NCBI GenBank assembly: GCA_937127125.1
Contig: CAKZLO010000008.1
Location: forward strand, 1 to 64,000
Source: an uncultured Ardenticatenia bacterium
GTDB taxonomy: Bacteria > Chloroflexota > Anaerolineae > 4572-78 > NAK82
Length of the DNA: 64,000 nucleotides
Direction of reading: 5' to 3'
Shown: positions 1 through 7,708 of the stretch, piece after piece
Numbering within the stretch: the first letter of the stretch is position 1
Layout of the letters: each line of letters starts with the position of its first letter
The notes under the pieces: model-generated
The model's input: only the letters and a program-made list of their open reading frames with translations
Database searches by the model: none
What the model was told of the DNA's origin: nothing
Program-made: the position numbers and the translations under genes

Positions 1-239
1 TGTGTAAACTGTGTCAAGTATGTAAGTGTGTAAAGTGTGTAATGTGTGTAACTGTGTAATGTGTGTAAAGTGTGTAAAGTGTGTAATGTGTGTAACTGTG
101 TAATGTGTGTAACTGTGTAATGTGTGTAAAGTGTGTAATGTGTGTAACTGTGTAATGTGTGTAACTGTGTAAAGTGTGTAAAGTGTGTAATGTGTGTAAT
201 GTGTGTAAAGTGTGTAAAAAGTGTCATTGGTGTAATCAG
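1..239. repeat. Tandem array of 8-9 bp TGTGTAA-type repeats
   Basis: The left edge consists of head-to-tail copies of TGTGTAATG, TGTGTAAAG (9 bp) and TGTGTAAC (8 bp). About 25 recognisable units fill positions 1-221 and degenerate copies continue to about 239. A 17-bp higher-order unit (TGTGTAATG followed by TGTGTAAC) begins at 36, 80, 97, 132 and 149. There are no spacers, so it is not a CRISPR. The mix of 8- and 9-bp units shifts the reading frame and most units carry TAA on the plus strand, so it is not a coding repeat there. It ends about 50 bp before a primase gene, which makes an iteron-like replication origin one reading. A simple expanded repeat at a contig end is the other. The array may extend beyond the window. 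Confidence 0.9.
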
Positions 240-286
240 TGCCATTTGTGTCTCAACCCCACCACCTCTTGGGAGTGCTGCCGGCG

Positions 287-1243
287 ATGCCTGAGCTGCG
301 TTCTCTGAAAGAGCAAGTCAACCTGGTCGCTCTGGTGGGCCAGTACACGCGTCTGCGTCGTGAGAGTGCCCATGAGTACAGTGGGCCGTGTCCTTGCTGT
401 GGTGGCCACGACCGCCTGCATGTGCACGACTCGGGCTGGTTCTTCTGTCGCCAGTGTCATCCGCGGCGTGGCGATGTGATCGAATTTCTGCGTTGGGTGC
501 AGGGGCTCACCTTCCTGGAGGCGGTGCAACGCCTGACTGCCATAGTAGGGTCGGCTGAGGCGTCCGTGCCGGCGCCGCGTGCTCCGCGGGGCTATCCTGA
601 GAGCGACTGGCAACGTCGGGCGTGGCGGCTGGTGGAGACGTGTGAGCGTGTGCTGTGGAGCGAGGCGGGCAGGCGTGCGCGTGACTACTTGGCGCGGCGC
701 GGGTTGGGTGAGGCGACTCTGCTGGCATTTCGCATTGGCTTTCACCCGGGCGGCACCGTCCCCGTCCATGGGATGCATCTGGTGCGCGGCATTGTCATCC
801 CTTGGTGGCGGGACGAGGTCATCTGGAAGGTAAACGTGCGCACTGCCAGCGGCTACCCGAAATATCGTGCCGTGGCGGGCAGCGTTGAAGGGGGGCTGTT
901 TGGAACGCACTATCTGGGCCGTCAGGAGGTGTTGCTGCTCACCGAGGGCGAGTTTGATGCCATGTTGGTGTGGCAGGAAGCGGGCGAGTGGGTGGATGTG
1001 AGCACGGCGGGAAGTGCGGCGGCGCGGGTGCGTGCCGAGTGGCTGGTGCTGCTGAGGGGCTATCGGCGCATTCTGGTGTGCACCGACAACGACGCGGCGG
1101 GTCACGAGGCGGCGCAGCAGTGGTTGGCCTTGCTGGGTCGTCGCGCGGTGCGACTTTTGCCGCCGGGTGGCAGCAAGGACATCACCGCGGGCCATCTGGC
1201 TGGCCACGACGTGCGTGCTTGGTTGGCAGGGGTGTGTGGCTGA
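287..1243 (+). CDS. Small DnaG-like primase: zinc finger plus Toprim domain
   Basis: This is a 318-residue primase-like protein that would make RNA or DNA primers for replication. The N-terminal zinc-binding module has CPCC at residues 35-38 and CRQC at 54-57, followed by the typical GDVIEFLRWVQG helix of CHC2-type fingers. The C-terminal Toprim domain shows the acidic TEGEFDAM motif and the metal-binding CTDNDAAG motif. At just over half the length of chromosomal DnaG, and with no DnaB-binding domain, it resembles primases of plasmids, phages and integrative elements. I chose ATG 287 because GGGAG lies 11 bp upstream; a GTG at 239 would add 16 residues. It sits between an iterated-repeat array and the 3' end of tRNA-Cys. 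The family is clear; the mobile-element origin is inferred from context. Confidence 0.82.
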   Translation: MPELRSLKEQVNLVALVGQYTRLRRESAHEYSGPCPCCGGHDRLHVHDSGWFFCRQCHPRRGDVIEFLRWVQGLTFLEAVQRLTAIVGSAEASVPAPRAPRGYPESDWQRRAWRLVETCERVLWSEAGRRARDYLARRGLGEATLLAFRIGFHPGGTVPVHGMHLVRGIVIPWWRDEVIWKVNVRTASGYPKYRAVAGSVEGGLFGTHYLGRQEVLLLTEGEFDAMLVWQEAGEWVDVSTAGSAAARVRAEWLVLLRGYRRILVCTDNDAAGHEAAQQWLALLGRRAVRLLPPGGSKDITAGHLAGHDVRAWLAGVCG

Positions 1244-1277
1244 CGCGCCGATGGGGGTATACCACTAGAGAGGCGAG

Positions 1278-1348
1278 AGGCGACGGCGGGATTCGAACCC
1301 GCGGTCGGGGTTTTGCAGACCCCTGCCTTGCCACTTGGCTACGTCGCC
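1278..1348 (-). tRNA. tRNA-Cys (GCA anticodon)
   Basis: Read on the minus strand the sequence folds as a cloverleaf: a 7-bp acceptor stem GGCGACG/CGTCGCC, an anticodon stem GGGGT/ACCCC around loop CTGCAAA (anticodon GCA), and a T-arm containing GGTTCGAATCC. The unpaired base after the acceptor stem is U, the identity base of tRNA-Cys. CCA is not encoded. The 3' end faces the primase gene 34 bp away, the orientation in which tRNA genes usually serve as integration sites. Confidence 0.96.
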
Positions 1349-1358
1349 TTCATCACTC

Positions 1359-1387
1359 ATTATATACACATGTCCCATGCGTGTCAA
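1359..1387 (-). promoter_or_regulatory. Consensus promoter of tRNA-Cys
   Basis: On the minus strand TTGACA and TATAAT are separated by exactly 17 bp and end about 10 bp before the tRNA 5' end. Both hexamers match the vegetative sigma-factor consensus perfectly. The -35 box overlaps the stop codon of the upstream GT117-type gene. Confidence 0.8.
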
Positions 1388-3432
1388 ATACCCTCGGCCT
1401 CCAGCGGCACTACCACCTCGCCCAACACTTCAAAACCCACTGCATCCCGCTCACCCGTGACCGCCCGATAGATCACCAAGTGCACGCCGTCGGGCAGCAC
1501 CCCCGTGGACAGGGTGAAGACGTAGTCGTCGCGCACCACCTCGCCGGGCAGCCAGCGGCGGGTGGGAAAGCTGTTCCACACCGGTTGGTGATCCTGGATG
1601 AGCGGCGCACCATCCACACCACGCAGGCGCTCACCTCCCCGCAGAGGACGCACCGAGATGGTGTAATCATCTGCCAACGGCGTTTCCGTCTGCCAGTAGA
1701 GCGACAGACGCCAGCGTGGCGCATCCGCGATGGCCTGTCCCGTGTGGCCGGTGAGGGGCTGGGGCAGCCAAGCCGTCGCATAGCCGATCACCCGCATGGG
1801 CAGGCCCAACTGCCACGTCACCGCGCGGGCCACTGGTGGCAGGGCGTACTCCGGAGCCACTTGTGCCCGAATCAACTCCGCCCCGGCCGCATAGCGACGC
1901 CGCTCCACCAGGCAGTCGGGCTGGGCCTCGAGCGCTCGTCGGGTGAGGTAGATCGCTTCCCCAAGGGACACCTCGGATGCAGCAGGCAACTGACAGACCG
2001 GCAGCGGGCGCCACCGCGGCGCCGCACCCCAGATGTGCACCAAGTAACTCAGCGCCAGCCATTCATCGTGTTGCGCCAGGATGATGGCATCCGGCGGTGG
2101 CGCATCCGCCAGCACCGCCCAACCCGGGTTCAGGCCAGTGTCTTCGGGACGCCAGCTTTGATCCGCGCGCGGCCACGAGAGCGCCAGGCGCCAGGCGACC
2201 AGTCCCACCAGCACCAGCACCCCCACTGCGCGCACCACGGCCAGCCCGGGGGCACGCTGCGTCAGCGCCGACCGGCGGTCGATCAGGGCGCTCAATCCTG
2301 CAGCAAAACCGACCACGACCAGCGGATAGGCAGGCATGATCACCTGATACCAGTTGCCGAAGCGATCTACCCAGCAGAAGAGGACATAGAGCGCCAGCGT
2401 GCCACCGAGGAACAACGCACGGCGCCGTCCCAGCCAGCGCAGGCCGATCAACCCGCCGACCAGCACGATCAGGCTTAGCTCACCCCAGATCAGCGCGGGG
2501 AACTCGTCGGTGAACAGGGGGCTCAGCGTCAGGCCAGGCGCCAGCTCGTCGCGCCCTTGATGGGTGGTCAGGAAGTCGAGGAACCACGCCGTCGCATCCG
2601 GCCAGTTGCCTTGACCGCGCCATTCGGGATGCGTCGCGCCACGCCAGTACACATAGGCATACGATAGCAGCGGCAAAAGCGCCAGCCCGATGAGGCGCCC
2701 CAACAGACGCGGCCGCCGCAGCACATCGGGTTGCCGTGTCAGGACGAAGCCAACCAGCGGCGGCAGGATGAGCAACACAGTCACCAGATTGGCCAGACAT
2801 GTGCCACACACCAGCGCCAGCCAAAGCAACCAGCGTTCCGCGCGCGACGGATCGGTGGTGCGTGCCTCTTCCCAGCGCCACGCCAACCAGACGATCAGCA
2901 TGCTCTGGAACACCGCCGAGGTGTACTGTTCCGTGGTGACGCTGTAGTACCAAAAGAAGTAGGTGACGGCGTAGAAGAGCGTTGCCAGTGCCGCGATCGG
3001 CCAGGCATGGTGCGTCGCGCGCAGACACACAGCGTAGAGCACCACCAGCGCCAGGAGTGCCCACAGCGTCGAGTAACTCGAAAGCAACTGCACCGGGTTG
3101 AGCGCCCAGCCCAGCAGCAGGCCGCTCAGACGAAACCACAGCCAGCCACCCATCGTGTAGAGCGGGTAGCCGGGGGCATTGCTGGGACGCGCCTGAACCT
3201 GAGCGTACTGGTGGGTGATCAGATCGCCGCCGCGCAGTTCGTCCGGGCGCAGGCCGGTGTCCAGCGTGAGCAGATAGAGCACCCCGGCCAGCAGCACCAC
3301 CCCCCAACCAGCCCAGCGCGCCAGCCGCGGCGAGCGCCACACATCTACCGTTGTGATGTCGACTCCATGCATCTTCCCAGCCACAGGGTACACCCGCCGA
3401 TGTGCCGCGAGGGGCAGCGCGGCCTGTTTCAC
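1384..3432 (-). CDS. GT117/DUF2723 multi-spanning membrane protein
   Basis: A 682-residue integral membrane protein of the DUF2723 family, now grouped as glycosyltransferase family GT117 and likened to protein O-mannosyltransferases. Visible features are a first membrane helix at about residues 41-58, the hallmark GGDLITHQYAQV...PSNAPGYPLYT segment at about 68-95, then some ten more hydrophobic helices to about residue 400 and a C-terminal soluble part. The expected role is transfer of a sugar from a lipid carrier to an extracytoplasmic acceptor; the substrate is unknown. Its GTG start overlaps the TGA of the preceding SBBP gene (GTGA), so the two are probably translationally coupled. That exported neighbour is the obvious candidate acceptor, but this is inference. 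Confidence 0.78.
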   Translation of the reverse strand: MKQAALPLAAHRRVYPVAGKMHGVDITTVDVWRSPRLARWAGWGVVLLAGVLYLLTLDTGLRPDELRGGDLITHQYAQVQARPSNAPGYPLYTMGGWLWFRLSGLLLGWALNPVQLLSSYSTLWALLALVVLYAVCLRATHHAWPIAALATLFYAVTYFFWYYSVTTEQYTSAVFQSMLIVWLAWRWEEARTTDPSRAERWLLWLALVCGTCLANLVTVLLILPPLVGFVLTRQPDVLRRPRLLGRLIGLALLPLLSYAYVYWRGATHPEWRGQGNWPDATAWFLDFLTTHQGRDELAPGLTLSPLFTDEFPALIWGELSLIVLVGGLIGLRWLGRRRALFLGGTLALYVLFCWVDRFGNWYQVIMPAYPLVVVGFAAGLSALIDRRSALTQRAPGLAVVRAVGVLVLVGLVAWRLALSWPRADQSWRPEDTGLNPGWAVLADAPPPDAIILAQHDEWLALSYLVHIWGAAPRWRPLPVCQLPAASEVSLGEAIYLTRRALEAQPDCLVERRRYAAGAELIRAQVAPEYALPPVARAVTWQLGLPMRVIGYATAWLPQPLTGHTGQAIADAPRWRLSLYWQTETPLADDYTISVRPLRGGERLRGVDGAPLIQDHQPVWNSFPTRRWLPGEVVRDDYVFTLSTGVLPDGVHLVIYRAVTGERDAVGFEVLGEVVVPLEAEGI

Positions 3433-6191
3433 GTCGCTGGCTCTTCCCTGCTGATCACCGGCAGGTAGACCGGGAAGCCCTGCCCCACCGTGATGACCAC
3501 CGTCGCCGTGAGGTAGGTGGTGTTGGGATATGCCCCGTCACCGGTGATGGTCGCCGTGTTGGTGATGAGCGTGCCGAATGGCAGCGTATTGCTCAGCACG
3601 GCCAACACCTCGATCGTCCCGCCAGCGCCCGGTGCCAGGTCGTCCACCTGCCATGTGTAGCTGAAGCTTCCCGTCGGCGTCACCGTGGCACCGTGGCTGA
3701 CATAGCTGGCCTGGGTGAAAGTGATCGGGATGGGCAGGTAATCGCTGATGACCACGTTCTGTGCCAGCGTGGGGCTGTCGTTGGTATAGGCCAGCGTGAA
3801 CGAGACCAGGCCTCCCGGCGCCACCACCGTGGGCGTGGCACTCTTGCTGATCATCAGGCCGCCCCAGCCGAGGCGTGCCACAAAGGCATCCGTCGCTCCT
3901 GAGCGGCTGGCATCCAGGGCGTTCAGTGTCGGGAAATCGTTCGACAGCGTCCGACCGGTCACATAGATGTTCCCCGTGGTGTCCACGTCCACCGCGTAGG
4001 CCACGTCAGTGCTGCTGCCGCCTAGATAGGTGGAAAAACCGAAGGTGTACGCGCCGGTGGTGCTGATCAGCCGGGTCACAAAGGCGTCAGATGCGCCACG
4101 CCGATCGCTTTGCAGCGGAGAGTGAGTGGGGAAGTTGTTGGAGAGGGTATGGCCCGCCACAATCGGATTGTCATTGCTGGCCAACACCAGGCCGTGCCCG
4201 ACCTCGTCGCTGCGCCCCCCTACGAAGGTGGAGTAGCCGAAGGTGTACACCCCGCCCGCGTCCACAATGTGGGTCAGGAAGGCGTCACCCCCCTCACCGA
4301 TCGGAGTGCCGCCGCCATAGGTCGGTTGGACGGCGTCGGGCGTACGCGGGAAGTCCATCGAACCGGTGTGGCCGGTCACCCAGGCATTGCCGCTGCTGTC
4401 CACGGCAATGGCGCGCCCGCCGTCGGCAAAAGCACCCCCCAGATAGGTGGAATAGGCATACGTATAGCTGCCGCTGGTGGTGATCTGGCAGACGAATCCA
4501 TCAGGATAGGTGACGGCTGCCGTGGCCTCCAATTCGGCAGTGGGCAGGTGCAGTGCAGCCACGCCCCAAACCGGCTGTGGCGCGTTGAAGATGGGGAAAT
4601 CCGGCGAGCCGGTCTGCCCGGTCACGAACATGCTGTCGCTCGTCGGGTCCACAGCCACTGCCCGGGCGCGATCTCCTCCCTTGCCGCCCAGGTAACTGGC
4701 GTAGGAGAAGGTGTAGCCGCCGCTGTTGGTGATGCGGGCGACAAATCCGTCGAAATAGCACAGCCCGGACGACTTGCCACAGGCCGGTTGGATCGCGGTC
4801 GTAGTGGTGTACAGGTTGTTGGACATGGTCTCGCCGACGACAACCGCCTCGCCGGCGCTGTCCAATGCCACGCCATAAGCCCGATCGACGCTACTACCGC
4901 CCAGGTAGGTCGAATAGGCGAAGGTGATGACGCCGCTCTGGCTGATGAGGCGCGTCACAAAGGCATCGGGGCTCGTCCCTATGGTCGCCTGCGGTGCGTT
5001 AAAAATGGGGAAGTTGCTCGAGAAAGTCTCACCCACGACGGTCACCGCGTCGCCGCTGCCGTTCACCGCAATGTTGTGGGCGGTGTCGCTGCCGCTGCCG
5101 CCCAGGTAGGTGGAGAAGCCATACGTGTAGACATCGTCGACGCGCACCAGCTGGGTCACAAAGACATCCGATCCGCCGCGACGCTGCGGCTGGAGGGCCA
5201 GGTTGGTCGGGAAGTCATCCGAAGTGGTGTATCCCGCCACGTACACATTGCCCGCGTCGTCCACCGCGATGCCGTTGCCCGACTCGTCCTGGTTGCCGCC
5301 CAGGAAACTGGCGTATTGCAACGTCGGGTCGATCACCAGGGGCCAGCGGGGGTCGTAGCCGCTCACCTCGAATTGCACCAGCACGGGCAGGCACAAGGCC
5401 GGGAGCGGTGTGCACGGCGCGTAGCGTAGCACATAACGTGCCGCCACGATCTGACGTTTGCCGTCGATCTCTTGGTAGGCCAGCGGGGGCGCTTCCACCA
5501 GCTCGCCGTGGGCCGTGCGCAGGCGGAGCGCGCCATCCGGCAGCACCTGGGCGCTAGCGACACCCGCGTAGGCCAGCGCGATCACGCGTGGATGGACGCC
5601 TGGCGCCAGGCGAAACTCGCTCTTGAGCCGACCGTGCACACCGCTGTAGACCAGGTCAACGCCTGGGTAGAGCTGGCGGTAGGTGATGGCGGCATAGGCG
5701 GGGACGTTCACCCGCCACTGTTGCGGGTCGTTGCCGATGAAGAAGTTGACGCTGCCAGGCAGCGGCGACACTCCTTCAACGCGTGGCTGCCGCTGGGCAC
5801 CCGGGAAGGTCAGACGAACCTGTGCCACGTCGCCAGCGTGCCCTGCGTTCACGCGAAAGATGACCTGCTGCGGCGTGAAATAGAGCGCGTGGTTGTCACC
5901 GCGCACGGCAAATTGCACCACCTCGTCCCACTGACCGCGGTTGGCGATGAAGCGCAACGGCAGGTGTGCCAGCGAGGCAGACTGCGGCACATCCCCCAAT
6001 GGCACCGACGCAGCCGCGGAGGGTGAACGAAGCGCATCAGATGGTGGCGTGGCGATCGCACCGGCAAGCACGGGTACGCTCGCCACCAGGCTCAACAGTG
6101 CGAGCCATGCGGCCACGGCAAGCAGACGGCTCATGCGGGGGGCAACACATGGAGGTTGCATCGTCCTTTGGGGATCCAGCACTGCGTTCAT
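3429..6191 (-). CDS. Exported SBBP beta-propeller protein with DUF11 domain
   Basis: A 920-residue secreted protein. A hydrophobic signal segment lies at about residues 16-38. A beta-rich region follows, then seven SBBP repeats (about 290-765), each with a YSTYLGG core, an aVDssGnaYVtGxT core and a DaFVtrl core. A DUF11 Ig-like domain (about 775-895) starts at SKSATPTVVAPGG, and the last residues include the hydrophobic motif VYLPVISR. SBBP proteins form beta-propellers and act outside the cell; no enzymatic residues are recognisable. Start ATG 6191 is chosen over one 24 bp upstream because AGGAGG lies 9 bp before it. It is the first gene of a two-gene unit with the GT117 protein and has a leader of about 175 nt. 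Confidence 0.85.
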   Translation of the reverse strand: MNAVLDPQRTMQPPCVAPRMSRLLAVAAWLALLSLVASVPVLAGAIATPPSDALRSPSAAASVPLGDVPQSASLAHLPLRFIANRGQWDEVVQFAVRGDNHALYFTPQQVIFRVNAGHAGDVAQVRLTFPGAQRQPRVEGVSPLPGSVNFFIGNDPQQWRVNVPAYAAITYRQLYPGVDLVYSGVHGRLKSEFRLAPGVHPRVIALAYAGVASAQVLPDGALRLRTAHGELVEAPPLAYQEIDGKRQIVAARYVLRYAPCTPLPALCLPVLVQFEVSGYDPRWPLVIDPTLQYASFLGGNQDESGNGIAVDDAGNVYVAGYTTSDDFPTNLALQPQRRGGSDVFVTQLVRVDDVYTYGFSTYLGGSGSDTAHNIAVNGSGDAVTVVGETFSSNFPIFNAPQATIGTSPDAFVTRLISQSGVITFAYSTYLGGSSVDRAYGVALDSAGEAVVVGETMSNNLYTTTTAIQPACGKSSGLCYFDGFVARITNSGGYTFSYASYLGGKGGDRARAVAVDPTSDSMFVTGQTGSPDFPIFNAPQPVWGVAALHLPTAELEATAAVTYPDGFVCQITTSGSYTYAYSTYLGGAFADGGRAIAVDSSGNAWVTGHTGSMDFPRTPDAVQPTYGGGTPIGEGGDAFLTHIVDAGGVYTFGYSTFVGGRSDEVGHGLVLASNDNPIVAGHTLSNNFPTHSPLQSDRRGASDAFVTRLISTTGAYTFGFSTYLGGSSTDVAYAVDVDTTGNIYVTGRTLSNDFPTLNALDASRSGATDAFVARLGWGGLMISKSATPTVVAPGGLVSFTLAYTNDSPTLAQNVVISDYLPIPITFTQASYVSHGATVTPTGSFSYTWQVDDLAPGAGGTIEVLAVLSNTLPFGTLITNTATITGDGAYPNTTYLTATVVITVGQGFPVYLPVISREEPAT

Positions 6192-6375
6192 AACATCGTT
6201 CCTCCTGTGGTCCACTGGCCTGGCAGGTGGTAGCCTCTCACGAGCGGAGGCCCAATATTGGGCTGCGTCAGTTCCGGTCGGTGAGCAGGCGGGGAAGAAA
6301 TTGCCCTGGCCATCTAGTGATCAACAGCGTGGCTGTTCATGGAGTCAGCTGCCGACTCAAGCTCGCCTATTTTCC

Positions 6376-6403
6376 AGTATACACAATTGCAGTATTATAT
6401 CAA
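6376..6403 (-). promoter_or_regulatory. Promoter of the SBBP/GT117 operon
   Basis: Minus-strand TTGATA, 16 bp, then TATACT. It lies in the gap between the URO-D-family gene and the SBBP start and implies an untranslated leader of about 175 nt, in which I see no known riboswitch. Confidence 0.5.
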
Positions 6404-6407
6404 GCCC

Positions 6408-7487
6408 TTACGCGTGCACCATCTCGGCCAGGGCGAGCAGGCGCCCCGGGTCGGCCTGCACCGGCACCCGATCCGCCACTCCCACGATCACACGAGCGTC
6501 CGTGTGTGCCAGTTGCACTGTCTCTTCAACCGCCTGGCGGAAGTTCTCCTCGGGTTGCGTCGCCAGCAGGTAATCCTGGGGAATGCCCCCCCACAACACG
6601 ACCGATGGGCTGGTTTTCTCGCGTGCCAGCGGCAGCGGCGTGTCGCTCTGCGGTGGCCCAGCCACCCCCTCGATACCATCCACTCCGGCATCTGCTAGCC
6701 CGGCCAGCAGGTGTCGTCCCATACCACCCAGGTGCACCACCAGACGTTTGCCCTGCGCGTGGAGCGTCTCGGCCGTGAAACAGTAGCTGTCCGCCATATG
6801 CTGCCGGAAGGCTCTCGGGGTGATGAACTGCCCGTCCAGATTATCCGGTGCCAGCACCAACGTGCCCGGCAGGCGTGCCAATACTGCCACCAGTTCGCGA
6901 TACTGCGCCTCCATCATCTCCAGCAGCTCGAGCACCTGGTCGCGCTCGTTGCCGAGGAGCAGCAGAAGCCCTTCGTCCCAGCCAAGCCAGGTGTGCAAGA
7001 GCTCTGAATAAGGGGTCTTGGGCAGCTCGATCACCGGGATGACGTCCTGCGCCGTCTCCTCTTGCCACGGCTGCCAGGCTGCCACATCCGGGACATAGCG
7101 GCGTGCCGCGATCGCCAGGCCGGCTGCGGGCAGATCAGCCGCCGTCTTGATCGGATACTCGTTTTGCCACCAGTCGCCGTCCGGCCCCAGCGACCAGCGT
7201 GCGCGCAACTCGCCCCCGGCGGTGCGATAGCGCAGGATGCGTTCGCCCTCACGTTCCTCGCGGATTACCTCTACATCGGGCATCTCCGCACGCCATGGAC
7301 GAACAACCTGCCACAACGGCGTCCCCAGCGCGCGGGCGATCTCGCGCGGCGAACGCCCCTGCCACTCCGCAGGCAGTGTGCCACGGGTGGAATGCCATTC
7401 CAACCACAGCGTCAGGTCCGCCACATAGGGGACGGTGCCCTTTGCATCTCCTGCGAAGCAAGCGAGCACATCCGCTCGGGTCGTCAT
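6408..7487 (-). CDS. Uroporphyrinogen decarboxylase (URO-D) family protein
   Basis: About 359 residues with the layout of the URO-D superfamily, which contains HemE and many corrinoid/methyl-transfer enzymes. Visible features are the N-terminal TTRADVLACFAGD helix, a central KTPYSELLHTWLG region, LAPDNLDGQFITP, and the C-terminal barrel strands RLVVHLGGMGRHLL, GVDGIEGVAGPP and VVLWGGIPQDYLL. It lacks the arginine-rich FRQAGR start of HemE, and no haem genes are nearby, so a methyltransferase-like or other catabolic role is more likely than haem synthesis. The start is uncertain: ATG 7487 has no clear ribosome site, while a GTG three codons upstream (7496) has GGAG 10 bp before it. Confidence 0.65.
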   Translation of the reverse strand: MTTRADVLACFAGDAKGTVPYVADLTLWLEWHSTRGTLPAEWQGRSPREIARALGTPLWQVVRPWRAEMPDVEVIREEREGERILRYRTAGGELRARWSLGPDGDWWQNEYPIKTAADLPAAGLAIAARRYVPDVAAWQPWQEETAQDVIPVIELPKTPYSELLHTWLGWDEGLLLLLGNERDQVLELLEMMEAQYRELVAVLARLPGTLVLAPDNLDGQFITPRAFRQHMADSYCFTAETLHAQGKRLVVHLGGMGRHLLAGLADAGVDGIEGVAGPPQSDTPLPLAREKTSPSVVLWGGIPQDYLLATQPEENFRQAVEETVQLAHTDARVIVGVADRVPVQADPGRLLALAEMVHA

Positions 7488-7547
7488 ACGCGCCACGGGT
7501 GCCGCTCTCCTCTTCCTCCTTGGGTGCGCATCCGCTTGCACTATGCC

Positions 7548-7576
7548 AGGATACCATGGATTTCGGCGCATTACAA
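7548..7576 (-). promoter_or_regulatory. Promoter of the URO-D-family gene
   Basis: Minus-strand TTGTAA, 17 bp, TATCCT, about 60 bp upstream of the start codon. It diverges from the serS promoter. Confidence 0.4.
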
Positions 7577-7632
7577 GCAAGTTTTCCGCAGCCTTCGTGT
7601 CCCTTCCCACAGAAATCTGAGGAGAGATGGAT

Positions 7633-7662
7633 TTGTGAACCCTCGCTAACCGTTGTTATACT
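7633..7662 (+). promoter_or_regulatory. Promoter of serS
   Basis: TTGTGA, 18 bp, TATACT, giving a leader of about 40 nt. The leader is too short for a T-box, and no GGGTGG-type T-box sequence is present. Confidence 0.45.
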
Positions 7663-7708
7663 TATCCTGGCTCTCAGATGGTCAATCCAATTAAGAGGGG
7701 AAAATCGC

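Noticed and set aside
1-239. CRISPR array at the left edge
   Set aside because: The repeats are 8-9 bp, directly adjacent, and without spacers or cas genes.
1256-1264. GGTATACC palindrome near tRNA-Cys as another copy of the island operator
   Set aside because: It is only an 8-bp palindrome without the TG-centred form, has no promoter beside it, and lies 44 kb from the island.
970-2478. Long plus-strand open frame of about 500 codons across the primase, tRNA-Cys and GT117 gene
   Set aside because: It runs through a tRNA gene and antisense to a clear membrane-protein gene, and its translation is Arg/Pro/His-rich shadow sequence. GC-rich DNA gives many such frames.
3900-5300. DNA repeats in this region as a repeat array
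   Set aside because: The periodicity comes from the seven SBBP protein repeats.
4110-5429. Plus-strand open frame of 439 codons opposite the SBBP gene
   Set aside because: It mirrors the repeated SBBP coding sequence and shows no independent domain.
7663-7708. T-box leader for serS
   Set aside because: The leader is too short and has no specifier or antiterminator motif.
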